36,595 bases of DNA from an uncultured Clostridia bacterium (GTDB lineage Bacteria > Bacillota > Clostridia > TANB77 > CAG-508). Made by a program: the position numbers and the translations under genes. The DNA is taken from contig CANRPX010000014.1 of the NCBI GenBank assembly GCA_947632605.1, positions 1 through 36,595 of the forward strand. The letters are read 5' to 3'. Shown in pieces: positions 18,289 to 27,800 of this stretch; position 1 is the first letter of the stretch, and each line of letters starts with the position of its first letter. The notes below the pieces were generated by a model that ran no database searches, was not told the DNA's origin, and saw only the letters and a program-made list of their open reading frames with translations.

Positions 18289-19131
18289 TTAAATTTTTTC
18301 TGCTGATTTTACAACATTATTTAAAAGCATTGCAACTGTCATTGGTCCAACTCCACCTGGAACTGGAGTAATATAACTTGCCTTTTCTGAAACTGCATCA
18401 TAATCTACATCTCCACAAATTGTACCATCTTCAAGTCTATTTATTCCAACATCTATTACAACTGCTCCATCTTTTATCATATCTTCTTTTACAAATTTTG
18501 GTTTACCAATTGCTGCTATAACAATATCTGCTTTTCTAATAACTTCATCTATATTTTTTGTTTTAGAATGGCATACAGTAACTGTTGAATTTTTATTAAG
18601 CATACATTGAATCATTGGTTTTCCAACTATATTACTTCTTCCTAAAATTACTGTGCTCTTGCCTTCTGTTTCAATATTATATTCTTCTAATAATTTTACT
18701 ATTCCATAAGGTGTACAAGATATAAATGCATCTTCCCCTATACTTAAATTTCCAACATTTATTGGATTAAATCCATCAACATCTTTTTCTGGTGATATTG
18801 TTCTAAATGCTTTATTTATATTTATGTGTTTTGGAACAGGGCTCTGTAATAAAATTCCGTGTACAGAAGAATCATTATTAAGTTTATGTATAGTGTCTAG
18901 CAAAACTTCTTCTGAAGTATTTGCATCAAATAAGTATTCTTCAAATTCTATTCCTACTTTTTCACATGCTTTAGACTTATTTCTTACATAAACTTGTGAG
19001 CCTGGATCATCTCCAACCATAATTACAGCAAGTTTAGGATTTATGCCTTTTTCTTTCAAATTAATTACTTTTTCTTTCAATTCTTTTCTTATTTTTTTTG
19101 CAACTTCTTTTCCGTTAATTATCTCTGCCAT
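18289..19131 (-). CDS. folD: Bifunctional methylenetetrahydrofolate dehydrogenase/cyclohydrolase
   Basis: FolD interconverts 5,10-methylene-THF, 5,10-methenyl-THF and 10-formyl-THF in the cytoplasm. Tyr48 and Lys52 in YVRNK form the catalytic pair, LLQSPVP is the folate loop (usually QLPLP), GRSNIVGKP begins the dinucleotide-binding part and PGGVGPMT is the C-terminal signature. I chose the ATG at 19131 (MAEIINGK, 280 residues): the longer reading begins with TTG at 19146 and adds five residues not usual for the family. GAGAG lies close upstream of the ATG. It is the last gene of the TPR-dpaA-uppP-sortase-SH3 run, 44 bp after the SH3b gene. Confidence 0.96.
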   Translation of the reverse strand: MAEIINGKEVAKKIRKELKEKVINLKEKGINPKLAVIMVGDDPGSQVYVRNKSKACEKVGIEFEEYLFDANTSEEVLLDTIHKLNNDSSVHGILLQSPVPKHININKAFRTISPEKDVDGFNPINVGNLSIGEDAFISCTPYGIVKLLEEYNIETEGKSTVILGRSNIVGKPMIQCMLNKNSTVTVCHSKTKNIDEVIRKADIVIAAIGKPKFVKEDMIKDGAVVIDVGINRLEDGTICGDVDYDAVSEKASYITPVPGGVGPMTVAMLLNNVVKSAEKI

Positions 19132-19175
19132 TTTTCTCTCATACAATTATATTTATTATAATTGCTTCTCCTCTC

Positions 19176-20387
19176 TTATTCAGATTTTTTTATATAAAAA
19201 TATATTCCAACTGATACAAGAGTAGTAGCAATCACTGTAATTATAATATATAAATTATTTGCGATATTATTTCCTACTTCTGGTAATACTCCTACTTCAT
19301 CTTGAATTGCAGCTAGTTTTTGCTCTTTTGTTAATTCATTTGTTACTTCGTTTGTGACTTCATTATTTACTTCATTTGTATTCTCATCTGGTTTTTTATT
19401 TGTTATTAATCTAGTAGCTATATAAACAACTTGTCCATTATATTTAATTCTAGACCATCCATTATCTGCAACACCTGTTCTTGTAACTTCTTGTCCTTTT
19501 TCCAAAGATCCTACTTTTTCACTATCTGTACTCCAACTTTTTCTTAAATTACAATTTGTAGTAGCATACATAGTTTCATTAACATCTTTAAATTTAACTT
19601 CTTTATTATCATTTGTATTATTATCTGATTCTTTACGCAAATATTGACTAGAAACATATCCTGTTTTACCATTATAAGTTACTTTAGACCAACCATTATC
19701 TCCAATAGCTGTTCTTGTTAATTTTGTACCTGTTTGTAATAAACCGTATGTACCGCTTTTAGCTGAAGCTTCTTTTCTAAAATTAACATCAGATGCCGTA
19801 ATAACAACTGTTTCATTTACCTCAGTATATTTAGCTTGAGAAGAATTATTAGTAGTTGTTGTACTTCCTCCGTTATTACTTGAAGAACTACCATTTGAGC
19901 TTCCACCATTATTTGTAGAACCACTATTTCCTGTTGAACCACCACTTGGAGTTGTTGGATTATCAGTAGCAGGAGTCGTACTAGGATTTGAAATAGTAAC
20001 AGTAGCTGACAAAGAACCATTCTCTTCAACTCTTTTACCAGATTCTTCACCTATTTTTATTTCTGAAACTGAAATAGAAGCTTGTCCAGCAGCTGCTGTT
20101 TTAGTAGATAATACTACATAATTTACAAAACCTGCGTTTCCTTTTTGATAAACTATATTGTCTGAAACACTTTTTCCATTACTAAATTTTATAGTTACTT
20201 TCGCAGATCCCATATATGTATTTGATGGAAACTCTAAAGCAACCTTTATATCATTTCCAAGTACAACTGATGATGGACAACTTAATTTAGCTTTGCTACT
20301 GGCATTACTAGTTGTTATAAAAATCGACATTGTTCCAATCATTATTATTAATAAAATCAATGAAAATTGAAATACTATTTTCTTCAT
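19176..20387 (-). CDS. Secreted SH3b-domain protein with LPEVG sorting signal
   Basis: This 403-residue surface protein has a signal peptide (1 to about 30), a beta-rich N-terminal domain (about 33-135) and a Ser/Gly/Asn/Thr linker (about 136-185). Two bacterial SH3 domains follow (about 187-251 and 267-328), both with a DNGWS core, then a short NEV/NEVT repeat (about 337-352). The C-terminus is LPEVG (368-372), a hydrophobic segment of about 20 residues and KKSE, the layout of a sortase substrate with Val at the usual Thr position. SH3b domains usually bind wall peptides. The sortase gene lies 17 bp upstream in the same run, so it is the likely anchoring enzyme. The real substrate status needs proof because LPEVG is non-canonical. 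Confidence 0.85.
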   Translation of the reverse strand: MKKIVFQFSLILLIIMIGTMSIFITTSNASSKAKLSCPSSVVLGNDIKVALEFPSNTYMGSAKVTIKFSNGKSVSDNIVYQKGNAGFVNYVVLSTKTAAAGQASISVSEIKIGEESGKRVEENGSLSATVTISNPSTTPATDNPTTPSGGSTGNSGSTNNGGSSNGSSSSNNGGSTTTTNNSSQAKYTEVNETVVITASDVNFRKEASAKSGTYGLLQTGTKLTRTAIGDNGWSKVTYNGKTGYVSSQYLRKESDNNTNDNKEVKFKDVNETMYATTNCNLRKSWSTDSEKVGSLEKGQEVTRTGVADNGWSRIKYNGQVVYIATRLITNKKPDENTNEVNNEVTNEVTNELTKEQKLAAIQDEVGVLPEVGNNIANNLYIIITVIATTLVSVGIYFYIKKSE

Positions 20388-20404
20388 ATTTCTAACCCAT
20401 CCTT

Positions 20405-21253
20405 TTATTCATTTTCTTCTGCATCTAAAACAGTATTTGTTGTATTTGTTGTGTTTGTATCTTGTTCATTATCTTCTTCAGTTTTTTCTTCTGCTTTAAT
20501 TATAAGTCTTGATGTTGAAGCATCTTCGCAAGTGATTAAAGTTATTTGTATTTTATTTTCATCTTGCATTAAGCATTTTAAGTCTTCTGGTTCTGCTTTA
20601 GAAATTTTTGTTACTTCATATACAGTTTCTTCTAAATCAGGGTCCACTATTTTAAATTTGTCTCCAACTTCAAGATTTGCTAAGTTTGCAAATACTTCTT
20701 CTTTATTATGTCCAGCTATGCAGAAATTTCCATAGCTATTTAATGAACTTCCGTATAATTTAATTACACCATTTTCTAATGCATTATCTTCAGTAGAATC
20801 TAAAATGTATTGTTCTATATTTTGGTCTTCTATTACTATTTTACCTAAAACATCATAACCTTCAACTTGTTCTATCATTTTATTTTTAACTGGTTCTACT
20901 GGCTCTGGTTCTGGTTCTTCTGTATCTTTAGCATTAAAATATCTATATCCCATAATTCCAGCAACAACAATTAAAGCTATAACTAAAAGTAATAAAAATA
21001 ATTTGAAGAAATTAAATTTTTTCTCATCATCAAAATCCATATAATCATTTTGTTCTTGTTGTCCAAAACCATTTAAAAATTCATCTGCTCTTTTTCTTGA
21101 TAAACTTTCTATATCATCTTTTTCTTCATCATCATTTTCATTTTCTAAATTTACTTTCTTTACTTCTTCGTCATCTTCTGTATATCCTCTATATGTATAA
21201 GAACTTGTATCACCAAAATCATTTGGATCACCTGAATGTTTTCCTTTTCCCAT
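20405..21253 (-). CDS. Sortase
   Basis: A membrane transpeptidase that cuts a C-terminal sorting motif and joins the protein to the wall. It has an acidic cytoplasmic N-terminus (about 80 residues, unusually long), one membrane segment (about 84-104), a Glu/Pro-rich spacer and the beta-barrel catalytic domain (about 125-255). The active site is His182 (CIAGHN), Cys242 (TLITC) and Arg249. The C-terminal tail is acidic and contains TNTTNTTNT. Class cannot be assigned safely; a class D or E type is likely from the length and simple domain. GGAGG precedes the ATG. It is 14 bp after uppP and 17 bp before its probable substrate gene. Confidence 0.92.
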   Translation of the reverse strand: MGKGKHSGDPNDFGDTSSYTYRGYTEDDEEVKKVNLENENDDEEKDDIESLSRKRADEFLNGFGQQEQNDYMDFDDEKKFNFFKLFLLLLVIALIVVAGIMGYRYFNAKDTEEPEPEPVEPVKNKMIEQVEGYDVLGKIVIEDQNIEQYILDSTEDNALENGVIKLYGSSLNSYGNFCIAGHNKEEVFANLANLEVGDKFKIVDPDLEETVYEVTKISKAEPEDLKCLMQDENKIQITLITCEDASTSRLIIKAEEKTEEDNEQDTNTTNTTNTVLDAEENE

Positions 21254-21267
21254 ATAAATTCCTCCAT

Positions 21268-22071
21268 TTATCTTATAAATATTGTTGCTAATATTATAAG
21301 TCCAAATATTATTCTGTATATAGCAAATATTTTGAAACTACCTTTTTTAAGAAAATCCATCAAAAATTTTATAACTAATACACCAACAATAAAACTTGCT
21401 AATATTCCTACAAAAAATGATAAAGATATATCAAATTTTGTAATATCTACAAGTACTGCTGCTGCAACAATCGGTGTAGCTAAAAGAAAAGAAAATTTTG
21501 CTGCACTTTCTCTATCAATTTTTAATGCTCTTGCAACTGTCATAGTTATACCAGAACGTGAAACTCCTGGAAAAGCTGCTGCTAAAGCTTGTGATATTCC
21601 TACTAAAATAGATTGTTTTAATGTTATATTTTCATAATTTGTATTTGAATCTGCTTTTTTATCAACTATATATAAAATAATACCCATAACTATTAAAGCT
21701 ACTGCTATTAATGCCATTTCTAAATTTAAGTTTCCATTAATTAACATTGTTGCAATTTTATCTAAAATTAAACTTAATATTCCAGCTGGTATTGTAGCTA
21801 TTACTAAATACCAGAACATTCTTCCATTTAAAGAATCTTCTTTCTTGAAAACTTTTTTAAAACCACCTTTAATAAGATTTATCCAATCCTTAAAAAAGAA
21901 AATACAAATTGCAAGTAATGTTCCTAAATGTAAAGCAACATCAAAAGATTCTGATATTTCTTCCCATCCAAAAATCCATGGAAATACATTTAAATGTGCT
22001 GAACTAGATACAGGTAAAAACTCTGTTAATCCTTGAACTATACCTAAAATTAATGCGTGTATTATTAACAT
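21268..22071 (-). CDS. uppP: Undecaprenyl-diphosphatase UppP (BacA type)
   Basis: An integral membrane phosphatase that recycles undecaprenyl diphosphate to the monophosphate carrier used for wall synthesis; loss usually raises bacitracin sensitivity. EFLPVSSSAH (17-26; usually SSSGH) and PGVSRSG (168-174) are the two active-site motifs, set among about seven hydrophobic segments. I place the start at ATG 22071 (MLIIHAL, 267 residues). A longer reading from TTG at 22083 would put the GGAGG ribosome binding site inside the gene. It follows dpaA by 28 bp and precedes the sortase. Confidence 0.95.
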   Translation of the reverse strand: MLIIHALILGIVQGLTEFLPVSSSAHLNVFPWIFGWEEISESFDVALHLGTLLAICIFFFKDWINLIKGGFKKVFKKEDSLNGRMFWYLVIATIPAGILSLILDKIATMLINGNLNLEMALIAVALIVMGIILYIVDKKADSNTNYENITLKQSILVGISQALAAAFPGVSRSGITMTVARALKIDRESAAKFSFLLATPIVAAAVLVDITKFDISLSFFVGILASFIVGVLVIKFLMDFLKKGSFKIFAIYRIIFGLIILATIFIR

Positions 22072-22099
22072 TTTAGCCTCCAACTTTCATCTGTAATTA

Positions 22100-22969
22100 T
22101 TATAATTCCTTTAGTACATGGTATAGTGTTTCTTTTATAAATTCTGCTGAAGTAAGTGGAGCAACTTTTGCAGGCAAAGATAATGCCCAAATTATTTTTA
22201 ATCCTTTCTCTCTTGCAGCTTTTCTATCTATACCACCTGGATTAGAAGCTAAATCTATTATTATTGCTTCTTTCTTTATTAAATCTAATCTATCTCCTAT
22301 CAACAATTGAAAAGGTATTGTATTTATAATAATGTCAAATTTTGATAAATTTTCATCTAAATCATTTAAGTGTATTGGATTATATCCATAAGCTTTTATC
22401 CAAGATATATCTTCATCTTTTCTAGCTTCACAATATACTTTTGCACCTATTCCATCTAACATTTTAGCTAAAACTTTTCCAATTCTTCCAAATCCCATAA
22501 CTAATACGTTTGTACCATGTAATGTTCTTTGTGTTTCTTCCATAGCTATTTGAATGGTTCCTTCTGCTGTTGCTATTGTATTTAAAACAGAAAATTCTTC
22601 CCTTTTTAACAAATCTGTATATTGAATATTATTATTATCTAATTCTTCTTTTTCTTTTTGACCAATATTTCCTGCTATTAAATATTTTCCTTTTAAAACT
22701 TCAAAGAATTCTTCTAATTCTACATTATTTCTTCCAAAAGGTGTTGACAATCTTCTTTTATCACTAGAAAGTGGTACTGGACCAATTACTATTTTTGAAT
22801 TTCTTATTGCCATTTCTAAAGTAGGACACATTTCTACACTTTCTAAATTTAAAATTTCCTCAGAATTTTCTAATCCATAAGTATAAACTTTATATCCATC
22901 CTTATCAAGCATTTCAATAAGTTTTACTATTCTTAAGTCTCCTCCGACAACTGTTATTGATTTCTCCAT
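22100..22969 (-). CDS. dpaA: Dipicolinate synthase subunit A
   Basis: DpaA (SpoVFA) takes part in making dipicolinic acid, the core solute of endospores, in the mother cell. The N-terminal VVGGDLRIVKLIEML segment is typical, and GFGRIG (159-164) is the dinucleotide-binding loop of the C-terminal Rossmann domain. I chose ATG 22969 (MEKSITV, 289 residues), which has AAAGGTGAT at proper spacing; the longer GTG reading at 22978 starts inside that site. The flavoprotein partner DpaB, normally adjacent, is not here: the next gene is uppP. A long hairpin lies just upstream. A more distant DpaA-like dehydrogenase of other function cannot be excluded. Confidence 0.85.
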   Translation of the reverse strand: MEKSITVVGGDLRIVKLIEMLDKDGYKVYTYGLENSEEILNLESVEMCPTLEMAIRNSKIVIGPVPLSSDKRRLSTPFGRNNVELEEFFEVLKGKYLIAGNIGQKEKEELDNNNIQYTDLLKREEFSVLNTIATAEGTIQIAMEETQRTLHGTNVLVMGFGRIGKVLAKMLDGIGAKVYCEARKDEDISWIKAYGYNPIHLNDLDENLSKFDIIINTIPFQLLIGDRLDLIKKEAIIIDLASNPGGIDRKAAREKGLKIIWALSLPAKVAPLTSAEFIKETLYHVLKEL

Positions 22970-22997
22970 ATCAATCACCTTTTTCCTCTCTTTATTT

Positions 22998-23042
22998 TTA
23001 ATACTTAAATTTTATGTGAGTAAAATAAAATTTATGTATTAA
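22998..23042. other. Long imperfect hairpin between TPR gene and dpaA
   Basis: Two 18-nt arms (22998-23015 and 23025-23042) pair with a single A-A or T-T mismatch around a 9-nt loop. The arm nearer the TPR gene includes its stop codon. On the minus strand the hairpin is followed by AAAATAAAGAG, not Ts, so it is not a standard terminator. It could stabilise or process the mRNA ahead of dpaA. Confidence 0.6.
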
Positions 23043-24355
23043 TTCCTTTGTCTTTCTTCTTTTTCTTTTTTAATTTCTTCTAATCGTTCTTCATATTCTT
23101 TTTCTTCAAGTTCTTTTTCTTTTTTATGTTTATTAAAAATATAGTCTAATTTCTCATTGATTTTTTCTTTAGTATCATTTTCACTCATTTCTTCAATTAT
23201 GCTTAAAGCTTCCTCTAAATACTCTTTTGCTATTTTTTCCTCATCTATTAAAATTACGTTTTTCTTAATAGTATGCTTATTTTCTGAATCTTCATCATTA
23301 TTTTCTTTTTCATCTGGTTCATCCATTTTAACAGAAACTGTAATATGTTCTTTTATTTTTTCAAAAGCCTTTTCTTTTTCAGCTAATTTCAAAAAACTTG
23401 GTTCTAATTCAATTGCTTTATTAAGAAAATTAATAGCAATATCTTTTTCACCTTTATAAATATATATCTTTGCAAGCTGATAATAAGAAGATGCTTCTAA
23501 TTCATCATATAAACTTTCTTTAAAATATTTTTCTGCTGTTTCATAATCTCTTTGTATAAATGCTATTAATCCTAAACTGTAATTTGCTCCATACATCTTA
23601 TGATTTATTGCTGCTGCTTTTTCATACATTTCTTTTGCCATTTGAAAATCGCTAAGTCTTGTATAAATAATTCCTAAATTGTAATATAAATCATAATCTG
23701 CAGGCCTATATATTAAAGCTGCATTATATACATTTGCTGCTTCTTTAAATCTTTCTTGCTCACAAAGTAATTCTCCTAAAAGACATGAGCCTTCATAACA
23801 ATCAGGTTTTACTTTTACAAGATTTTCAAGCATTTCTATTGCTTCATCTTTTTTTCCTAAGTCTCTTAATAATTCAGCTATTTTGAAATATGATTTATAA
23901 TCTTTTCTATTTATATCAACTGATGCAACATATTCATCAATTGCTCTTCTCATTCCACCTTCTTTTTCATAACATTCAGCTAATAACTTATGTCCATAAT
24001 AACTTTCTGGATATTTTGTAACTAATTTTACTAAAATTTTTTTGGCTGTTTTTGTGTCTCCAAGTGCCATAAAAAATTTTGCACCAAGAACACTTAAGGC
24101 TTCTGAGAAATTTATACCACCTAATTCCATTATAATAATTATAAAAGGAATTAATATTGAAAATAAATATCTAATTAATCCTAAAGCAAGACTTTCATCA
24201 AATTTTAATCTTAATTCTATTAAACCTATTATAATTCCTATTAATTGCAAAACTAGTGAAAATGTATAATTTAAATCTTTTCTCCTAATTATTTTAAAAA
24301 ATATTATTATAAATAGTGAAAATGCTAATAAATTGAATATTATTTTTTCCAACAT
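23039..24355 (-). CDS. Membrane-anchored TPR protein
   Basis: This 438-residue protein has three hydrophobic N-terminal segments (about 4-22, 31-50, 60-80), followed by an array of about six to seven tetratricopeptide repeats (about 95-325) with recognisable units such as YYNLGIIYTRL and SYYQLAKIYIYKG. A Lys/Glu-rich C-terminus (about 340-438) looks like a coiled coil. TPR arrays bind other proteins; the partner is unknown. It has the best promoter in this block (24390-24418) and heads the run dpaA-uppP-sortase-SH3b-folD, 60 bp before dpaA. A scaffold for envelope or sporulation proteins is a reasonable guess, no more. Confidence 0.8.
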   Translation of the reverse strand: MLEKIIFNLLAFSLFIIIFFKIIRRKDLNYTFSLVLQLIGIIIGLIELRLKFDESLALGLIRYLFSILIPFIIIIMELGGINFSEALSVLGAKFFMALGDTKTAKKILVKLVTKYPESYYGHKLLAECYEKEGGMRRAIDEYVASVDINRKDYKSYFKIAELLRDLGKKDEAIEMLENLVKVKPDCYEGSCLLGELLCEQERFKEAANVYNAALIYRPADYDLYYNLGIIYTRLSDFQMAKEMYEKAAAINHKMYGANYSLGLIAFIQRDYETAEKYFKESLYDELEASSYYQLAKIYIYKGEKDIAINFLNKAIELEPSFLKLAEKEKAFEKIKEHITVSVKMDEPDEKENNDEDSENKHTIKKNVILIDEEKIAKEYLEEALSIIEEMSENDTKEKINEKLDYIFNKHKKEKELEEKEYEERLEEIKKEKEERQRN

Positions 24356-24389
24356 AACATTCTACATCCTTTTTAACTTATTCGAAGTT

Positions 24390-24418
24390 ATTATATCATA
24401 TAGAATATTTTTAAACAA
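24390..24418 (-). promoter_or_regulatory. Promoter of the TPR-dpaA-uppP-sortase run
   Basis: The minus strand has TTGTTT (24413-24418), a 17-bp spacer and a perfect TATAAT (24390-24395) preceded by TGA, an extended -10. It lies about 35 bp before the TPR start. This is a housekeeping sigma-A type promoter, not a sporulation one. Confidence 0.7.
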
Positions 24419-24489
24419 GCAAAATTCTAATTTGTAAAGAAAGAAATTAATATGTTTAAAAGTATCTATTTATAAGTGTTTTTAAAATT

Positions 24490-24810
24490 TTAATTTATGT
24501 ATTTATATACATCAAACACAATAAATAATATTATTATAATTTCTGTTATCAAAATAGTTGGAATTCCAACTGTAAATTTTAATTTTTTAGTTTTATGTCT
24601 AAAAGTATACATTCCAGTTAAAGTACCTATTCCACCACCTAATAAAGTAAGTGTAATTAATGTTCCTTCTGGAATTCTCCAATATCCTCTTTGTGCTTTA
24701 AATTTATCTATTCCCATAGCTAAAAAACCTATCACATTAATGATAAGAAAATATAATAATATATATTTTATACCAATTACTTCTAAAATATATTCTATAA
24801 ATGCTTGCAT
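24490..24810 (-). CDS. DUF1294 family membrane protein
   Basis: This 106-residue protein has hydrophobic segments at both ends (about 14-33 and 82-104) and a central part matching DUF1294: YWRIPEGTL, LLGGGIGTLTGMYTFRHKT and FTVGIP. The function of the family is unknown; similar domains are found alone or fused to cold-shock domains. GAGG lies before the ATG. It is 44 bp after polC and may be read from the same transcript. No convincing terminator is visible between its stop and the next promoter. Confidence 0.85.
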   Translation of the reverse strand: MQAFIEYILEVIGIKYILLYFLIINVIGFLAMGIDKFKAQRGYWRIPEGTLITLTLLGGGIGTLTGMYTFRHKTKKLKFTVGIPTILITEIIIILFIVFDVYKYIN

Positions 24811-24854
24811 ATAAAACCTCTTTTATTTTTAAAATAGAATTATATATTTTAAGT

Positions 24855-27800
24855 TTATACAAATAAGCTCATTTGATTAGATTTTGTCATTCCTTTTAAA
24901 CATCCAAATTTATCAAGTAAATCTGTAACAGATTTACCAATTTTAGAACGAGCTTGCATATCTTCAATACATTCAAAAGGTTCTTCTAATCTTGCTTGAT
25001 AAATTCCTTCTGCTGCTACTGTTCCAAGTCCTGGTATACTATTTAATGGTGGTCTAATTCCATCATCTTCCATAATAAATTTTGTACTATGAGATTTATA
25101 CAAATCTATTGGTAAGAACTTAATACCTCTTTCATACATTTCTAAAACCAATTCTAAAATTGAATACATATTTTTATCTTTTGCTGTTGCGGCATTTCCT
25201 GCATCATCTATTTCTTTCATTTTTTGACGAACTTTTTCTTTACCAAAAATCATACATTCACTATCAAATTCATCTGCTCTTATAGAAAAATATGCTGTAT
25301 AATATGCTTTAGGCTTATGAACTTTAAACCATGCAATTCTAAAGGCATTTGTAACATAAGCTGCAGCATGAGCTTTTGGAAACATGTACTTTATTTTTTC
25401 ACAAGATTTTATATACCAATCTGGAACATCATGTTCTTTCATAATTTTAACATATTCTGCCCATTTTTCTGGGTCTTTTAGAGCTTTTCCTTTACGAACA
25501 GTTTCCATTATTTTAAAAGCATGGTTAGGATCTAATCCTTGCTTCATTAAATAAACCATTATATCATCTCTACAACCTATTGCCTCACTTAAAGTAACTG
25601 TTCCATTATTTATTAGTTCTTGAGCATTATTAAGCCATACATCAGTACCATGTGATAAGCCAGAAATACTTATTAACTCGCTAAATGTAGTAGGTTTTGT
25701 ATCTACTAACATACCTCTTACAAATTTTGTTCCAAATTCTGGAACACCAAAACTTCCTACCTCTGAATTTATTTGTTCAGGGGTAACACCTAAAGCTTTT
25801 GTAGAGCTAAATATACTCATAGTTTCTTTATCATCTAATGGTACTTTTGTAGGATCTATTCCTGTAATATCATATAACATTCTAATCATTGTCGGATCAT
25901 CATGTCCTAGAATATCTAATTTTAACAAGTTTTGATCTATTGAGTGATAATCAAAATGTGTTGTTATAATATCAGAATTTGAATCATCTGCTGGATGTTG
26001 TACAGGTGTAAATTCAAAAATTTCTCTTCCTTTTGGTACAACTATAATTCCACCTGGATGCTGTCCTGTTGTTCTTTTTATTCCTACGCATCCTGTTGAA
26101 AGTCTAGCAATCTCTGCATTAGGCTTATTGATATTTCTTTCTTCATAATAATTTTTTGCATATCCAAAAGCGGTTTTTTCTGCAACTGTACCTACTGTAC
26201 CTGCTTTAAAAGTAGTACCTTTTCCAAAAATTACTTCTGTATATTTATGCGCTTTTGCTTGATATTCTCCTGAAAAGTTTAAGTCAATATCTGGTTCCTT
26301 ATCTCCATTAAATCCTAAAAATGTTTCAAAAGGTATATCCATTCCATCTTTATCTAATTTATGTCCACATTTTGGACAGTTTTTATCTGGAAGGTCAAAA
26401 CCATTTTTTACTCCATAATCAGAAAAATCTGAAAATTTACAATTTGGACATCTATAATGTGGTCCAAGTGAATTAACTTCTGTGATTCCTGTCATATTGG
26501 CAACAAAAGAAGAACCAACAGAACCTCTAGAACCAACTATATATCCATCTTCATTTGATTTCCAAACTAGTTTTTGAGCTATTATATACATAACTGAAAA
26601 TCCATTTTTTATAATTGAGTCAAGTTCTTTATCTAATCTTGATTGAACAATTTCTGGAAGTGGATCTCCATATAATTCATGTGCTTTACTATATGCTATA
26701 TCTTTTATAGTTTGCTCACATCCTGGTATATGAGGTGGACATTTTTCTGAAGAAATTGGTTTTATTTTTTCACACATATCAGCAACTAAATTAGTGTTAG
26801 TTACTACTACTTCATAAGCTTTTTCTTTTCCTAAATACTCAAATTCTTTAAGCATTTCTTCTGTTGTTCTTAAATACAATGGTGCTTGAAAATCTGCATC
26901 ATCATATTTTTGACCTGCTTGAAGAATTCTTCTATAAATTTCATCTTGTGGATCCATAAAATGTACATCGCATGTTGCAACAACTGGTTTATTTAATTTT
27001 TCTCCTAATTCAACAATTTTTTTATTGAATTCTATTAATTTTTCTTTATTTTCAACAATTCCTTCTCTTAACATATATTGATTATTTTCTAATGGTTGAA
27101 TCTCTAAATAATCATAATAATTTGCTATTTCTTCTATTTCTTCTTCTGGTCTATCCGCTACTATCGCTCTATATAATTCTCCAGCTTCACAAGCACTGCC
27201 AAGAATTAAACCTTCTCTATACTGGTTAAGCATGCTTTTTAAAATTCTTGGTTTTTTATAGAAATAATCTAAGTGAGAATATGAAATTAATTTATATAAG
27301 TTTTTAAGTCCAACATAATTTTGAGCTAAAATAATAGCATGATATGATGGAAGTTTTTTGAAATCTGTTTCAAAAACATTATCAAAATCATCTATATATT
27401 TTGCTTTTTTCTCTTTTGCATTTTCTATCATTTTTTTAAAAACTGCAACTAGAGTTTTTACGTCATCTAGTGCACGGTGAGCAACTTCTACCGTGATTCC
27501 AAGTTTTTCTGCGATAATTCCTAATTTATATTTTGTAAAATCTGGAAACATTGCTCTTGCCAAACGTAAAGTATCAATATATGTATTTTCTATTTTTAAT
27601 CCTAATTGCTCACAATTATATTTCATAAAACCGATATCAAAATCAGCATTATGTGCTACTAAAACAGAATCTCCCATAAATTCTAATATTTTAGGCATAA
27701 CTTTATCTATTGTTTCTGCATCTTTTACCATATCATCTGTAATATGAGTTACTTCTACAACTTTTTCTGGTATTGGTTTTTCTGGATTTACAAAACATTC

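Noticed and set aside
19817..20050. Second minus-strand frame inside the SH3b gene
   Set aside because: It is an alternate reading of the Ser/Gly/Asn linker, giving Leu/Val/Gln-rich low complexity with no domain.
20367..20735. Plus-strand ORF of 122 codons over the sortase gene
   Set aside because: Its Ser/Phe-rich translation is what the reverse of an acidic, AT-rich gene gives; the minus frame has the sortase active site.
24497..24814. Plus-strand ORF of 105 codons opposite the DUF1294 gene
   Set aside because: It mirrors the minus-strand gene almost end to end, and the minus frame matches a known family and has a ribosome binding site.
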